Program-made: the position numbers and the translations under genes
In this document: piece after piece, positions 21,732 through 30,035 of the stretch
Numbering within the stretch: the first letter of the stretch is position 1
Layout: every line of letters starts with the position of its first letter
The notes under the pieces: generated by a model
Told to the model about the DNA's origin: nothing
Seen by the model: only the letters and a program-made list of their open reading frames with translations
Databases searched by the model: none
NCBI GenBank assembly: GCA_043228905.1
Contig: JBHGNT010000016.1
Coordinates: 14,880,001 to 14,944,000, forward strand
DNA from: Azolla caroliniana
Lineage: Eukaryota; Polypodiophyta
DNA length: 64,000 bases
Reading direction: 5' to 3'

Positions 21732-21743
21732 TTGAACCGATTT
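21732..21743 (+). promoter_or_regulatory. Putative self-priming site in place of a tRNA primer-binding site
   Basis: TTGAACCGATTT, two bases after the LTR end at 21729. There is no TGG-type tRNA site here. It is the exact complement of 21466-21477. In Tf1 and Sushi-type elements an 11-nt match between RNA 5' end and primer site drives self-priming (family knowledge); geometry here is the same. Confidence 0.7.
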
Positions 21744-21830
21744 CTGGGTGCCTGTCTGGTCTTTTCTCTCCCTCTTCCTTCTGTCTCCCTCCTTTCCTAC
21801 TAGTCTCTTATTTCCCTTTTCCTTCATCCC

Positions 21831-22502
21831 ATGGCCACCGTTAGCGCTGAAGAGTATCAATCCGTTTTCTCGGAATTTCAATGCTTGAAAGAGAAGTTTC
21901 ATGCTTTGGAACAAGAAAATCAACGCTTGTTGGGGGATCTTCAGCAAATTTCCTTAGAAAAGCAGCAAACGCAACAACAGCATGGGGAACTTGCGTTACG
22001 CGTGCAACAACTCGAAGCAACCATCGTAGCAATGCAACAACAAGGGCACGGAGCACAAGGGATTCATAAAGAACCCAAGATTGGCCTTCCCACGAAGTTC
22101 GATGGAACGCGATCGCAGTTTAGAGGGTTTCTTAACCAGGTACGGTTAGTTATTCAAATGCATCCGTCCCGATATCCCACCGATGCATCACGAGTGGGTT
22201 TAGTAGGCACGTTGTTAAATGGCTCAGCATTAGCATGGTTCGCTCCGCTACTAGAAAAGGAATCTCCAGTACTAAATAATTTTGAAGAATTCATAAGTGA
22301 GTTTAAAGCATGTTTTGGAGATACTGACAGCATAAGGACTGCAATCAACAAAATCCGGCGATTACGCCAAGGTGACCGTCCAGCCTCCGCATATGCTGCA
22401 GATTTCCGCCTACTCGCCGCCGATATCCCCTGGGATGATCAAGCATTGATGGAGCAGTTCCGCTATGGTCTACGCAACGATGTCAAGGATTTAAACTCTT
22501 GA
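21831..22502 (+). CDS. Chromovirus Gag, capsid part, ending at a -1 frameshift site
   Basis: 223 codons from ATG 21831. Residues about 10-75 form a Gln/Leu/Glu-rich coiled coil. Residues about 80-220 are a retrotransposon Gag capsid domain (LPTKFDGTRSQFRGFLNQV, PTDASRVGLVGTLL, ALAWFAPLLE, EFISEFKACFGD), of the type found in Sushi-ichi, PEG10 and Tcn1. The zero frame ends at TGA 22500-22502, only one codon after the heptamer T TTA AAC (22490-22496). The matching sequence continues at once in the -1 frame, so the zinc-knuckle part would be made only by frameshifting. A plain one-base mutation is the alternative; the repeat of this arrangement at 22990 argues against it. Confidence 0.9.
   Translation: MATVSAEEYQSVFSEFQCLKEKFHALEQENQRLLGDLQQISLEKQQTQQQHGELALRVQQLEATIVAMQQQGHGAQGIHKEPKIGLPTKFDGTRSQFRGFLNQVRLVIQMHPSRYPTDASRVGLVGTLLNGSALAWFAPLLEKESPVLNNFEEFISEFKACFGDTDSIRTAINKIRRLRQGDRPASAYAADFRLLAADIPWDDQALMEQFRYGLRNDVKDLNS
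22490..22496 (+). promoter_or_regulatory. -1 frameshift slippery heptamer TTTAAAC (Gag to nucleocapsid)
   Basis: T TTA AAC in correct phase (zero-frame codons TTA at 22491 and AAC at 22494), followed by TCT and TGA. This is a canonical X XXY YYZ site. A hairpin can be drawn at 22545-22570 but it lies 48 nt away; no adjacent strong stem is obvious by eye. Confidence 0.75.
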
Positions 22503-23002
22503 CTTTCCCTGAAGAGCCAAAATCATTAACAGAAGCAATCAGTCGAGCGGTCAGATGTGACAACCGCCTCTTCGAGCGACGTTCGGAACGACAATTTCAG
22601 ATGCCGAGGGCAAGATCCGAGCCTACCTATGCCTCAGTGGTAGCGAAACCTTTTCAAAGGGAGTCACATAATGCGCCTCCAGTAAGTACTCCAACTCCAA
22701 TGGAAATTGACACTACACGTCGTCGTGGGCCGCTATCGGAGGAGGAAAAGCAACGACGCCGAACAAACCGATTATGCCTTTATTGCGGTGGACCAGGGCA
22801 TATCGCGATAAACTGTCCCCATAGACCAAGAAGGCAGGTAAACCAAGTCGTTGTTAGTTCTGACTATACTAAACCCGAGTCTATTTCAGTAGGAATCTCT
22901 GATAGTCCTCATAGTCATAATAGTCCTAATAGTACTAATAGTCCGAATCTCGCAAACAAATTTGATGTCCTTAGCCAATTAGAAGAAGAGTTAAACGACT
23001 AA
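22496..23002 (+). CDS. Chromovirus nucleocapsid segment with CCHC knuckle (-1 frame)
   Basis: About 168 codons entered by the frameshift at 22490-22496; no ATG start is present at its beginning. It reads TFPEEPKSLTEAISRAVRCD (end of the capsid domain), then CLYCGGPGHIAINC (CCHC, about 22775), then a Ser/Asn/Pro-rich tail built from AGTCCTAATAGTA-like DNA repeats (about 22905-22950). It ends at TAA 23000-23002, one codon after a second heptamer, G TTA AAC. It binds genomic RNA during particle assembly (family role). Confidence 0.85.
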   Translation, partial: LLTFPEEPKSLTEAISRAVRCDNRLFERRSERQFQMPRARSEPTYASVVAKPFQRESHNAPPVSTPTPMEIDTTRRRGPLSEEEKQRRRTNRLCLYCGGPGHIAINCPHRPRRQVNQVVVSSDYTKPESISVGISDSPHSHNSPNSTNSPNLANKFDVLSQLEEELND

Positions 23003-23067
23003 GTCCAGCCAAAATAGGAGCCGTTTGGTTGGACAGCCCTAGATCTGTGCAGCCCATTAGTGGTTCC
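22990..23067 (+). promoter_or_regulatory. Second -1 frameshift signal: GTTAAAC, spacer, stem and possible pseudoknot
   Basis: G TTA AAC (22990-22996, in phase) then GAC TAA. After a 7-nt spacer, 23004-23013 (TCCAGCCAAA) pairs with 23024-23033 (TTTGGTTGGA), 10 bp with one G-U. Loop bases 23017-23022 (GGAGCC) can pair with 23062-23067 (GGTTCC), giving an H-type pseudoknot. The Pol frame is open from 22996 and has no ATG before protease. Confidence 0.8.
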
Positions 23068-26000
23068 ATTCCCTCTAAGCAAGTTAGTGATGTGTTCGTA
23101 GCCCAAGTAGCAGTTAGTACTAAAAGTACCCCTCCAGTACATACCTTAGCCCTTCTAGATTCCGGAGCTAATTCTTGCTTCATGGATAGGAATTTTGCCC
23201 GAGCTCATCAGATATCTCTCAGAAAGCTCCCATGTCCAGCCTCAGTAGTAGTCATTGATGGTCGTCCCATTGCTTCTGGTAATATCATAGAAGAGTCGGA
23301 ACCCGTTAATATTGTCCTAGATAACTTAACATGTGTAGTATCATTTAATATTATTAGTATTCCAGAACATCCCATAGTTTTAGGATTACCATGGTTCGAG
23401 TTACATAACCCAGACATAGATTGGAGGACAAGGGAAATCCGGTTGCGACAAACCCAAGGATCTACCCAGAAGGTTGCAACCATTTCGCTACGTCAGTTGC
23501 GTGAGGAAGGGCGCAAGGAGGAAATGTTTCTCTTCGCAATATCAGTACAACCCTCCAGCACCACCAAAGAGGAGTCCACCGTTCAACTTCCCGAGAAGTA
23601 TCGTCAGTATGCTGATGTGTTCGATAAAGTACAAGCCAACACACTTCCTCATCATCGGCCGTACGATTGCGCCATCGACTTACAACCGGGAAAAGAGCCG
23701 CCATGGGGGCCGATCTACAATTTGTCACCAGACGAGCTAGAAGTCCTTCGAACCTATATAGAGGAGAATTTGGAGAACGGTTTCATTCGGCATTCGAAAT
23801 CTCCAGCCGGCGCACCCATTTTCTTCGTCAAGAAAAAAGATGGCTCGCTTCGACTCGTTGTAGATTACCGTGGCTTGAATAAGGTCACAGTAAGAAATAG
23901 GTATGCTCTTCCCCTTATCTCAAGTCTTTTAGAACGGATCAACGGTGCCAGGTTCTTCACGAAGATCGACTTACGAGGAGCCTATAACCTCGTACGGATC
24001 CGACCAGGAGATGAATGGAAGACCGCGTTTCGCACCAGATATGGGCACTTCGAGTATACGGTCATGCCGTTCGGACTCACTAATGCGCCGGCAGTCTTCC
24101 AGCACATGGCGAATGATATATTTCGAGATCTCTTGGATGATTTTTTGATCATCTATTTGGATGATCTACTGGTTTATTCAAAGACCCAAGAAGAACATGA
24201 TTCTCATGTACTATTAGTACTAAAACGACTTCGAGAACATGGTCTGTATGCAAAGTTAGAGAAATGTAGTTTCGGGTGCAACCAAGTGGAATTTCTCGGC
24301 TATGTCATCTCCTCAGAAGGCATATCTATGGACCCAGCCAAGGTCAAAACGGTGATAGAATGGCACACTCCGCGTTCGGTGCGGGATGTGCAATGCTTCC
24401 TAGGCTTTGCAAATTTTTACCGGAAGTTCATACAAAATTACTCAAAAATTGTGCTGCCTCTCACACAGCTCACCAGGAAGGGACAATCATTCATTTGGTC
24501 TAAAGAGACGGACATGGCTTTCGAGAGTCTTAAGAAGGCGTTTACATCAGCTCCAATTTTAGGTCATGTGGATCCGGAAAAACCATTCATTATCGAAGCT
24601 GACGCATCGGATTTCGCATTGGGGAGCATTCTGTCACAACAGGGTAACGACGAGAAGCTACATCCTGTGGCTTTCCACTCCCGTAAGTTTGACGCCGCCG
24701 AAATCAACTACGAAATTCATGATAAAGAGCTATTAGTAATAGTTGATTCTTTTATGCAATGGAGGCATTTCCTGGAGGGATCTCCTCATCAGGTCACTGT
24801 ATTCAGTGACCACAAGAACCTTGCCTACTTTCAAGATGCTCGTGTACTGAATCGACGTCAAGCTCGGTGGGCCCACTTCCTCACACGCTTCGACTTCAAA
24901 ATTACATATCGTCCGGGGAAGCACCAAGGGAAGGCAGATGCATTATCACGGCGTTCGTATCTAACACCACGTCCTGGTGAGCCAGCTTTCGATAACCAGA
25001 AGCAAGTAATCTTGGGTCCAGCACGACTGCAAGCAGCACAGGTCTTTGACATGCCCGTGGATTCCGACATTACCAATACTATACGTGAGGACTTGAAGAC
25101 TGACGCTTTCGCCCAAGCTATACTAGCACAAATTGACCCCTCTCGAGCGTCATGTTCACAATCACAATCACCAGGTACGGATTATCGGCAATTCAAATAC
25201 TGTGATGGATTACTCTTCTTTAAAGAACTTTTGTATGTTCCTAATGGTTCTTGCCGCCTTCGAGTAGTACAAAACTGCCATGACACATATACAGCAGGAC
25301 ATTTTGGTAGTACTAAAACATTAGATTTAGTACAACGATCATTCTGGTGGCCCCGTATGCGACAATTTGTCGAAGATTTTGTTCGGACTTGCGATACATG
25401 CTGCAGAGCGAAAATGCCAAGACATCATCCATATGGTTTATTAGAACCATTACCAATTCCAAGCAAGCCATGGCAATCCATTGCTCTTGACTTCATTACA
25501 GATCTTCCAGTCTCTAAGGGATTCAGTGCGATTCTCACAGTGGTGGATCGATATACGAAGATGGCTCATTTCTTACCATGTACTAAAGAAATATCTAGTG
25601 AAGACACCGCCGAAATTGTCATGCGGGAAGTATGTCGGCATCATGGACTCCCTGATAATATCATCAGCGATCGTGGACCCCAGTTTGTGTCAAAATTCTG
25701 GAAGCACCTTTTTAAAATGCTGAAGGTCACTTGTAACCTCTCCTCCGGCTACCACCCACAAACCGACGGTCAAGCCGAACGAACAAATCAAACACTGGAG
25801 CAGTATCTGCGGTGCTTTCTCAACTATCATCAGAATGACTGGGCAGATATTCTTCAGTTCGCCGAATTTGCCTATAATAACGCTATCCACGCATCGACTA
25901 AAGTCACGCCATTCTACGCTTATACGGGATATCATCCCCGGTGGTGTGTCCTTGAAACCCCAGAAGTGTCCACAAATCCTTGCGCGGAGGATCGTTTGGA

Positions 26001-26418
26001 GCGATTACGCAAGATACAAGCGGATTTATCTACTCAACTCCAGCAAGCTCAACAATCACACAAGGACTACGCAGATCGTCATCGACTTCCATCCAGTTTT
26101 AACATTGGAGATCGGGTGTGGCTGCTACGACGACACATCAAGACTACTCGCCCATGTGAGAAGTTGGATTATCGGCGATTAGGTCCTTTCCGTATTATCG
26201 GGAAGATTAATGATGTCGCTTTTCGTCTCGAGCTATACCTCCGCAACTTCGGATACATCCGGTGTTTCATAGTTCTCTCCTCGAACCCTATCACGAGAGC
26301 ACTATCCCAGGACGTACTATACAACCACCACCTCCTATCGAGCTCGAAGATGGACCTGAGTATGAGGTCGCTGCCATCCTCGATTCCAAGATTGTTCGCA
26401 ACAAGCTCTACTATCTAG
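22996..26418 (+). CDS. Chromovirus Pol: protease, RT, RNase H, integrase
   Basis: Open -1 frame from 22996. Protease LLDSGANSCFMD (about residue 55). RT with FFVKKKDGSLRLVVDYRGLN, FTKIDLRGAYNLVRI, VMPFGLTNAPAVFQ and the catalytic YLDDLLVYS (about 385). RNase H with EADASDFALGSILSQ and HDKELLVIV (about 535-580). Integrase with the HHCC zinc domain (about 760-800; CDTCCRAK), then DFITDLP, ISDRGPQFVSKFW and QTDGQAERTNQTLEQYL (D, D, E at about 831, 891, 926). All catalytic residues are present. After about 26236 the frame is no longer the family one: an extra TA in CTATACC shifts it, and the last ~60 codons to 26418 are nonsense. The C-terminal chromodomain sits in the other frame. Confidence 0.93.
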   Translation, partial: RLSPAKIGAVWLDSPRSVQPISGSIPSKQVSDVFVAQVAVSTKSTPPVHTLALLDSGANSCFMDRNFARAHQISLRKLPCPASVVVIDGRPIASGNIIEESEPVNIVLDNLTCVVSFNIISIPEHPIVLGLPWFELHNPDIDWRTREIRLRQTQGSTQKVATISLRQLREEGRKEEMFLFAISVQPSSTTKEESTVQLPEKYRQYADVFDKVQANTLPHHRPYDCAIDLQPGKEPPWGPIYNLSPDELEVLRTYIEENLENGFIRHSKSPAGAPIFFVKKKDGSLRLVVDYRGLNKVTVRNRYALPLISSLLERINGARFFTKIDLRGAYNLVRIRPGDEWKTAFRTRYGHFEYTVMPFGLTNAPAVFQHMANDIFRDLLDDFLIIYLDDLLVYSKTQEEHDSHVLLVLKRLREHGLYAKLEKCSFGCNQVEFLGYVISSEGISMDPAKVKTVIEWHTPRSVRDVQCFLGFANFYRKFIQNYSKIVLPLTQLTRKGQSFIWSKETDMAFESLKKAFTSAPILGHVDPEKPFIIEADASDFALGSILSQQGNDEKLHPVAFHSRKFDAAEINYEIHDKELLVIVDSFMQWRHFLEGSPHQVTVFSDHKNLAYFQDARVLNRRQARWAHFLTRFDFKITYRPGKHQGKADALSRRSYLTPRPGEPAFDNQKQVILGPARLQAAQVFDMPVDSDITNTIREDLKTDAFAQAILAQIDPSRASCSQSQSPGTDYRQFKYCDGLLFFKELLYVPNGSCRLRVVQNCHDTYTAGHFGSTKTLDLVQRSFWWPRMRQFVEDFVRTCDTCCRAKMPRHHPYGLLEPLPIPSKPWQSIALDFITDLPVSKGFSAILTVVDRYTKMAHFLPCTKEISSEDTAEIVMREVCRHHGLPDNIISDRGPQFVSKFWKHLFKMLKVTCNLSSGYHPQTDGQAERTNQTLEQYLRCFLNYHQNDWADILQFAEFAYNNAIHASTKVTPFYAYTGYHPRWCVLETPEVSTNPCAEDRLERLRKIQADLSTQLQQAQQSHKDYADRHRLPSSFNIGDRVWLLRRHIKTTRPCEKLDYRRLGPFRIIGKINDVAFRLELYLRNFGYIRCFIVLSSNPITRALSQDVLYNHHLLSSSKMDLSMRSLPSSIPRLFATSSTI

Positions 26419-26588
26419 TCGATTGGCTAGGATATAGTCCCACCGAGCGTACTTGGGAACCGATCGAGAATGTGACCAATGCTCGTGCTCTTCTAGAAGA
26501 CTTCCATCGACGATATCCCGAGAAACCGGGTCCTCAATCCAAAACGACTCGTGGAACTCGTCGTTTTAAAGGGGGGATAGTGTCATAA
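26238..26588 (+). pseudogene. Chromovirus integrase C-terminus and chromodomain, out of frame
   Basis: In this frame the sequence resumes the integrase end (HPVFHSSLLEPYHES) and then a chromodomain: YEVAAILDSKIVRNKLYYLV, DWLGYSPTERTWEPIENV, ALLEDFHRRYP, with the aromatic/Trp pattern used to read methylated histone tails. It directs integration to heterochromatin in related elements. It is separated from Pol by a 2-bp insertion near 26236 with no slippery motif, so I read it as a recent inactivating indel. Confidence 0.85.
26568..26580 (+). promoter_or_regulatory. Polypurine tract of the chromovirus
   Basis: AAAGGGGGGATAG directly before the 3' LTR TGTCATAAC. Confidence 0.9.
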
Positions 26589-26870
26589 CTAGACTCGAAC
26601 CCATAACCTTTTGTTACACGGGTCAAGACTTTACCATTAGGTTATAAATTGTAATTTGAAGGATATTATTTTCATTTAGGTTTTATTGGGAAATTGATGT
26701 ATATTCCAGATTTCTCTGGAACATTCTAGAAACTTCAGGAGTATTCCTGAAGACACTATAAAAGGAGGCGCAAGGCATTAGTTCGAACCAAATCGGTTCA
26801 ACGCCAGTCTTAAGCCTTCTAACTACTGTTGTATATCTTCCTTCATATAATACATATATCTTTCGCATCA

Positions 26871-26916
<46 letters not shown>

Positions 26917-27049
26917 ACTCATTCCTTCTCTCAAAGTTCGACACCTCTCATAGTACTAATTCTTCTCTGTCTTAGTACTATTCCCCAACAATAGTACTAA
27001 TCCTTCTTTTAGTACTAATTCCTTCTCTGCCTTAATAGAGTTCCTGACA
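26581..27049 (+). repeat. 3' LTR of the chromovirus
   Basis: 469 bp. By eye it differs from the 5' LTR at about three sites (all G/A or C/T) and in (TC)n length. The tRNA-like block occupies 26581-26649. Confidence 0.95.
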
Positions 27050-29594
27050 GTTGCGTCGTTACTCGTACCTTTGTTTTCCCTCGCCGGAATGTGATCATGT
27101 TCTTTTGCCAGCTCTGCTTGATATGCGCCGTTCGCAGCCATGGTCGTCCTAGCAGTAGGGGGTACGCGCCTTGTACATTCAGCTGCAGCACCACGGCCGA
27201 TATCCGGAATACGTGGCCTCCGATCACTACTTCCAAATCCCGGATAAGCCCGGTCGGTCAGACTGAGCTGGTATCCGCCATGCGTAACCAGAAGGGGCAT
27301 GGTTCCCATTCCCGGATGCCCAGGTCGTTGCATGTCTGTTGGCTGATGACATTTACCCCGGAGCCTCCGTCAATAATCGTTCCAGCAATTTCCTTTCCTT
27401 TCACGATTGCCGTGATCGCCGGGCTACTTGTATCGACCACCGCTGGTCCTTCCTCCGGGTTGGAGAAGAATGCCGGTGCTGGCGTCGGCTTCGGTTTGCT
27501 CACGGATGCCTGTAAGTCTGCCGTAAACCGTGGCACCAACTGTAGTAGTCGTGCTAACGGCAGCACGATTTGACAGTCCTGTAGCGCTTGCCACGTCGGG
27601 TTTTCCCTTGGCTGTATGATTTCTTCGTCTTTTGGCATATTTTGGTCTCTTACTTCTGCCGCATTCTGTTCATTGGCCTGCTTGATCCATTGTGCCGCTT
27701 GTTTTCTGATTGCCTCCTGGGCTTCCCACTCGGCGGTCTTTCCCTTTGACCGGGTTGTGACCTACTGTACTTCTGTTATTTCGGTTGTAACCATGTTGAC
27801 TTCCGGCTGCTTGTCATTGGTTTTGCTTGGGCATTGGTTACTATAGTGGCCTTCCTTACGGCAGTAATAACAGTACACCTTGTGACTGTTGCTCGTTTCT
27901 CCTTTGTCCCCGGTTTGGAGGGTGGGTATGCTCCGGCGGTCATCTTCGGTTTTTCGGTTATCCGATACCGATACCGGGTTGTCATTCCTCGCTGCCTCCC
28001 GACGTTCCTCTCTTCGGAAAAATCCACGCTTCTGATTCCGTCGGAAATTTCGGTTCCCTTGTCGCCTCTCTTCTCTGCGTCGTTCGTATTCCGGGGATTC
28101 GTCTCGGTCGTACCGGTCCCGGGGGTAGCTATCTCTGCGTCTCTCCTCTCGGTCATAGTTATCGCGTCTTCTATCAGCGTATCTGTTACCGCGTTCGCGT
28201 TGGTAGCGGTCATCTCTCCGGAATCGATCCTCGTCCGGGTTCTGATTGCGCGGTTCTATGTGTCGAACCGGTGCTGCCTGCCGATTTAACAGGTTATATT
28301 CGCATCGGTCCGTTGTATGGGCTCGAGAGTTGCAGATCATACATTGTGTCCGCAGGGTGCAGTCTACTGTTGAGTGCCCCGAATTTAGGCATGTTGTACA
28401 TTGTAAGGCCTGTCGGAACCTCAGGTCTTCCTCCTTCGGGAGTGCCCGGTGTAACATCCCCATCGACAAGAAGGGGCTAGTCTTGTCCATTTCTAAAACC
28501 CGATCAATAACTTGGTCCATTGTGCTGGTTTGGAAATCAAGGACTCCGCACATTGTTCAAAGTGGCTCTTTCAGCGCGGCCAAAAAGACTGCTTTTGCTT
28601 CGTCTTCGGGTGGTGCTCTTGTCAGTTGGCTGTGCAGGGTCTGAAACCGAATGATGAATTGTGGCACAGTCTCGTTCTCTTCCTACCGGGTGGTGTAGAA
28701 CTGCCCGACCAATTCCCTTTGCTCAAATTGTCTGTGAAAAAGCCTGAGGAATCTGGCCTTCAAGGCATCGAATGTGGCAAAGATGCCCGGTAAGTGCTTT
28801 GCGTGCCATCGGGCCGCCGGTCCTTCTAAGGTTATGCCGAATTCGGCGACTTTGGATCGTTCGGCTTCGGGCTCCGTCAGTCTTTGGGAGACATGGTTGG
28901 CTTCCCATGTTTGGAGGAATACGTGCACGTGTGCCTCCGCGTCGGCCTCATCCCGGTACTTTGGGTATGGGTATGGCATCGTGTCGTCCAACTGACTCTC
29001 CTGTTTCCTCCGCTCTCTGTCCGCTATTGGCGTTGGTGTGAGAACCTTTGGTTCCTCCGCGTCCGCGGGTGTTGCCGGTGTCCGGTCCTTTGGTTCCTCC
29101 GCGGGTGTTGTCGATATCCGCTCCTTCGGTTCCTTCGCGGTTGTTGTCGGTATCCGGTCAGCTTCCCTCGGCGATTGCCGGTCACCGAATTCCAGGGTTA
29201 TTTCTTCCTCTGGCGCCGGTGTTACTGAGTCTTCCGACCCCTCGTCCTCCCGGTCGTTTGGTGTGTCGTGGCTGCTTTTATACCGGGACGCAACGCTTCC
29301 GTCGCTTTCCGACTCCGCCTCAAGTGTTGCGAATGCTTCCGAGTCCCCGTCACCCCCGGCGAGCGTCTGCAGTATCGTTTCCACCTCTTGCAGGCTTGTT
29401 ATGCTACTGCCTTCGTCGGGGATTTGCAGAACCCGGAACTGCAGTGCTTCTTCTGCGACTCTCCAAAGAGTTTTGGAGAATGACCGATCCCGCCGGATCT
29501 CGTCGACGGCTTGCTGCAGGGCTTCCCATCGTTGCTCGCGTTCGGTGTATCGTCTCCCTCGTTCGGTGATGTGGTCGTCGTTTGTTCTAGACAT
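27050..29594 (-). pseudogene. Gypsy gag and protease, several premature stops
   Basis: One minus-strand frame running from the probable ATG at 29594 (MSRTNDDHITERGRRYTERE) into the chromovirus insertion at 27050. Gag (about 29594-27800) has an acidic/Ser-rich region, a capsid-like part (LQTWEANHVSQRL, FGITLEGPAARWHAKHL), an Arg/Asp-rich stretch and a knuckle CYYCRKEGHYSNQC (about 27860). Protease: GTIIDGGSGVNVISQQTCND (about 27360), then LLLGRPWL (about 27150). Stops at 28683 (TAG), about 28556 (TGA), 27762 (TAG) and 27258 (TGA) all look like C-to-T changes of Gln or Arg codons. No frameshift is needed across 2.5 kb. Confidence 0.85.
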
Positions 29595-29620
29595 CCATCC
29601 CCCGGTTGTCCTCTGCACTT

Positions 29621-29640
29621 TGCAGGAATCGTGGTCGCCA
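29621..29640 (-). promoter_or_regulatory. Primer-binding site of the Gypsy element
   Basis: Minus-strand TGGCGACCACGATTCC, six bases inside the 5' LTR. It begins TGG as complements of tRNA 3' CCA ends do; tRNA identity not determined. Confidence 0.65.
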
Positions 29641-29646
29641 AAATAG

Positions 29647-30035
29647 TGTTGTCTGCCTGGCCGGACTAGCCTCAACACAGGTGTCTATCCGACACTTCTC
29701 CAAAGGGGTGGTAAGGATTGGATGCTAGGTTACATGCGTAAGATGATTACAATTAAGCACAGACGGTAAACAATACGAGATACAGATAAACACGCAATAA
29801 TTACTATTGTATTACTTCCCTCAAACCCTTTACAAATCATCGGATCCTTTTATAGGCATCCGGCAAGGTTACAATCGGTGCGCTTAGGCAACCGACATCC
29901 GAATCGGTCCGGATCCAGATCGGTACAACTGTACCGGATCCGTCCCTCCGAATAATAATTCTACTATTATTTACTTCCTATTATCCGATCCGACTCCGCC
30001 TTCCCACTTGTCCTTGCTCTTCTGACCGGCCAACA
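29647..30035 (-). repeat. 5' LTR of the Gypsy element
   Basis: 389 bp, about six differences from the copy at 14840-15228. Minus-strand TATA box at about 29848-29856. Confidence 0.92.

Larger units (their letters stand above)
21257..27049 (+). mobile_element. Young chromovirus (Sushi/Tcn1-like) nested in the Gypsy element
   Basis: 5793 bp with LTRs of 473 bp (21257-21729) and 469 bp (26581-27049), 5-bp inverted ends TGTCA...TGACA, and a perfect 5-bp target duplication GTTGC (21252-21256 and 27050-27054). The LTRs differ by about three substitutions plus (TC)n length, so the insertion is recent and younger than its host. Order: LTR, putative self-priming site, Gag capsid, zinc-knuckle nucleocapsid, protease, RT, RNase H, integrase, chromodomain, polypurine tract, LTR. 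The Gag and the chromodomain place it with chromoviruses of the Tcn1/Sushi type known from fungi, vertebrates and early-diverging plants (family knowledge). Two -1 frameshift sites join the frames. A 2-bp insertion near 26236 puts the chromodomain out of frame in this copy. Confidence 0.95.
14840..30035 (-). mobile_element. Minus-strand Ty3/Gypsy element with extra 3' ORF, host of the chromovirus
   Basis: Bounded by two 389-bp LTRs (14840-15228 and 29647-30035), TGTTG...CAACA, differing at about six positions by eye. Minus-strand order: 5' LTR, PBS, gag-protease, RT, integrase, a ~1050-codon extra ORF, 3' LTR. RT and protease wording (FSGYNQI, TTFVTEWG, DGGSGVNVIS) and the long ORF after integrase point to the Tat/Athila-like non-chromovirus branch (inference). 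The immediate flanks (CGGGG left, AGTAG right) are not a target-site duplication, so a rearrangement has occurred at one side. The chromovirus at 21257-27049 splits protease from RT. The protein frames carry stops, an RT/RNase H deletion and an active-site change, so it is non-autonomous. Confidence 0.88.

Noticed and set aside
22499-22502. Simple one-base mutation as the reason for the Gag frame change
   Set aside because: Possible, but the identical TTAAAC-NNN-stop layout at 22990 with a correctly spaced stem makes two chance indels unlikely. Kept as the refuting alternative.
27827-29646. Plus-strand frames of 100-217 codons opposite Gypsy gag
   Set aside because: Shadows of the minus-strand gag, which has the zinc knuckle and the family order.
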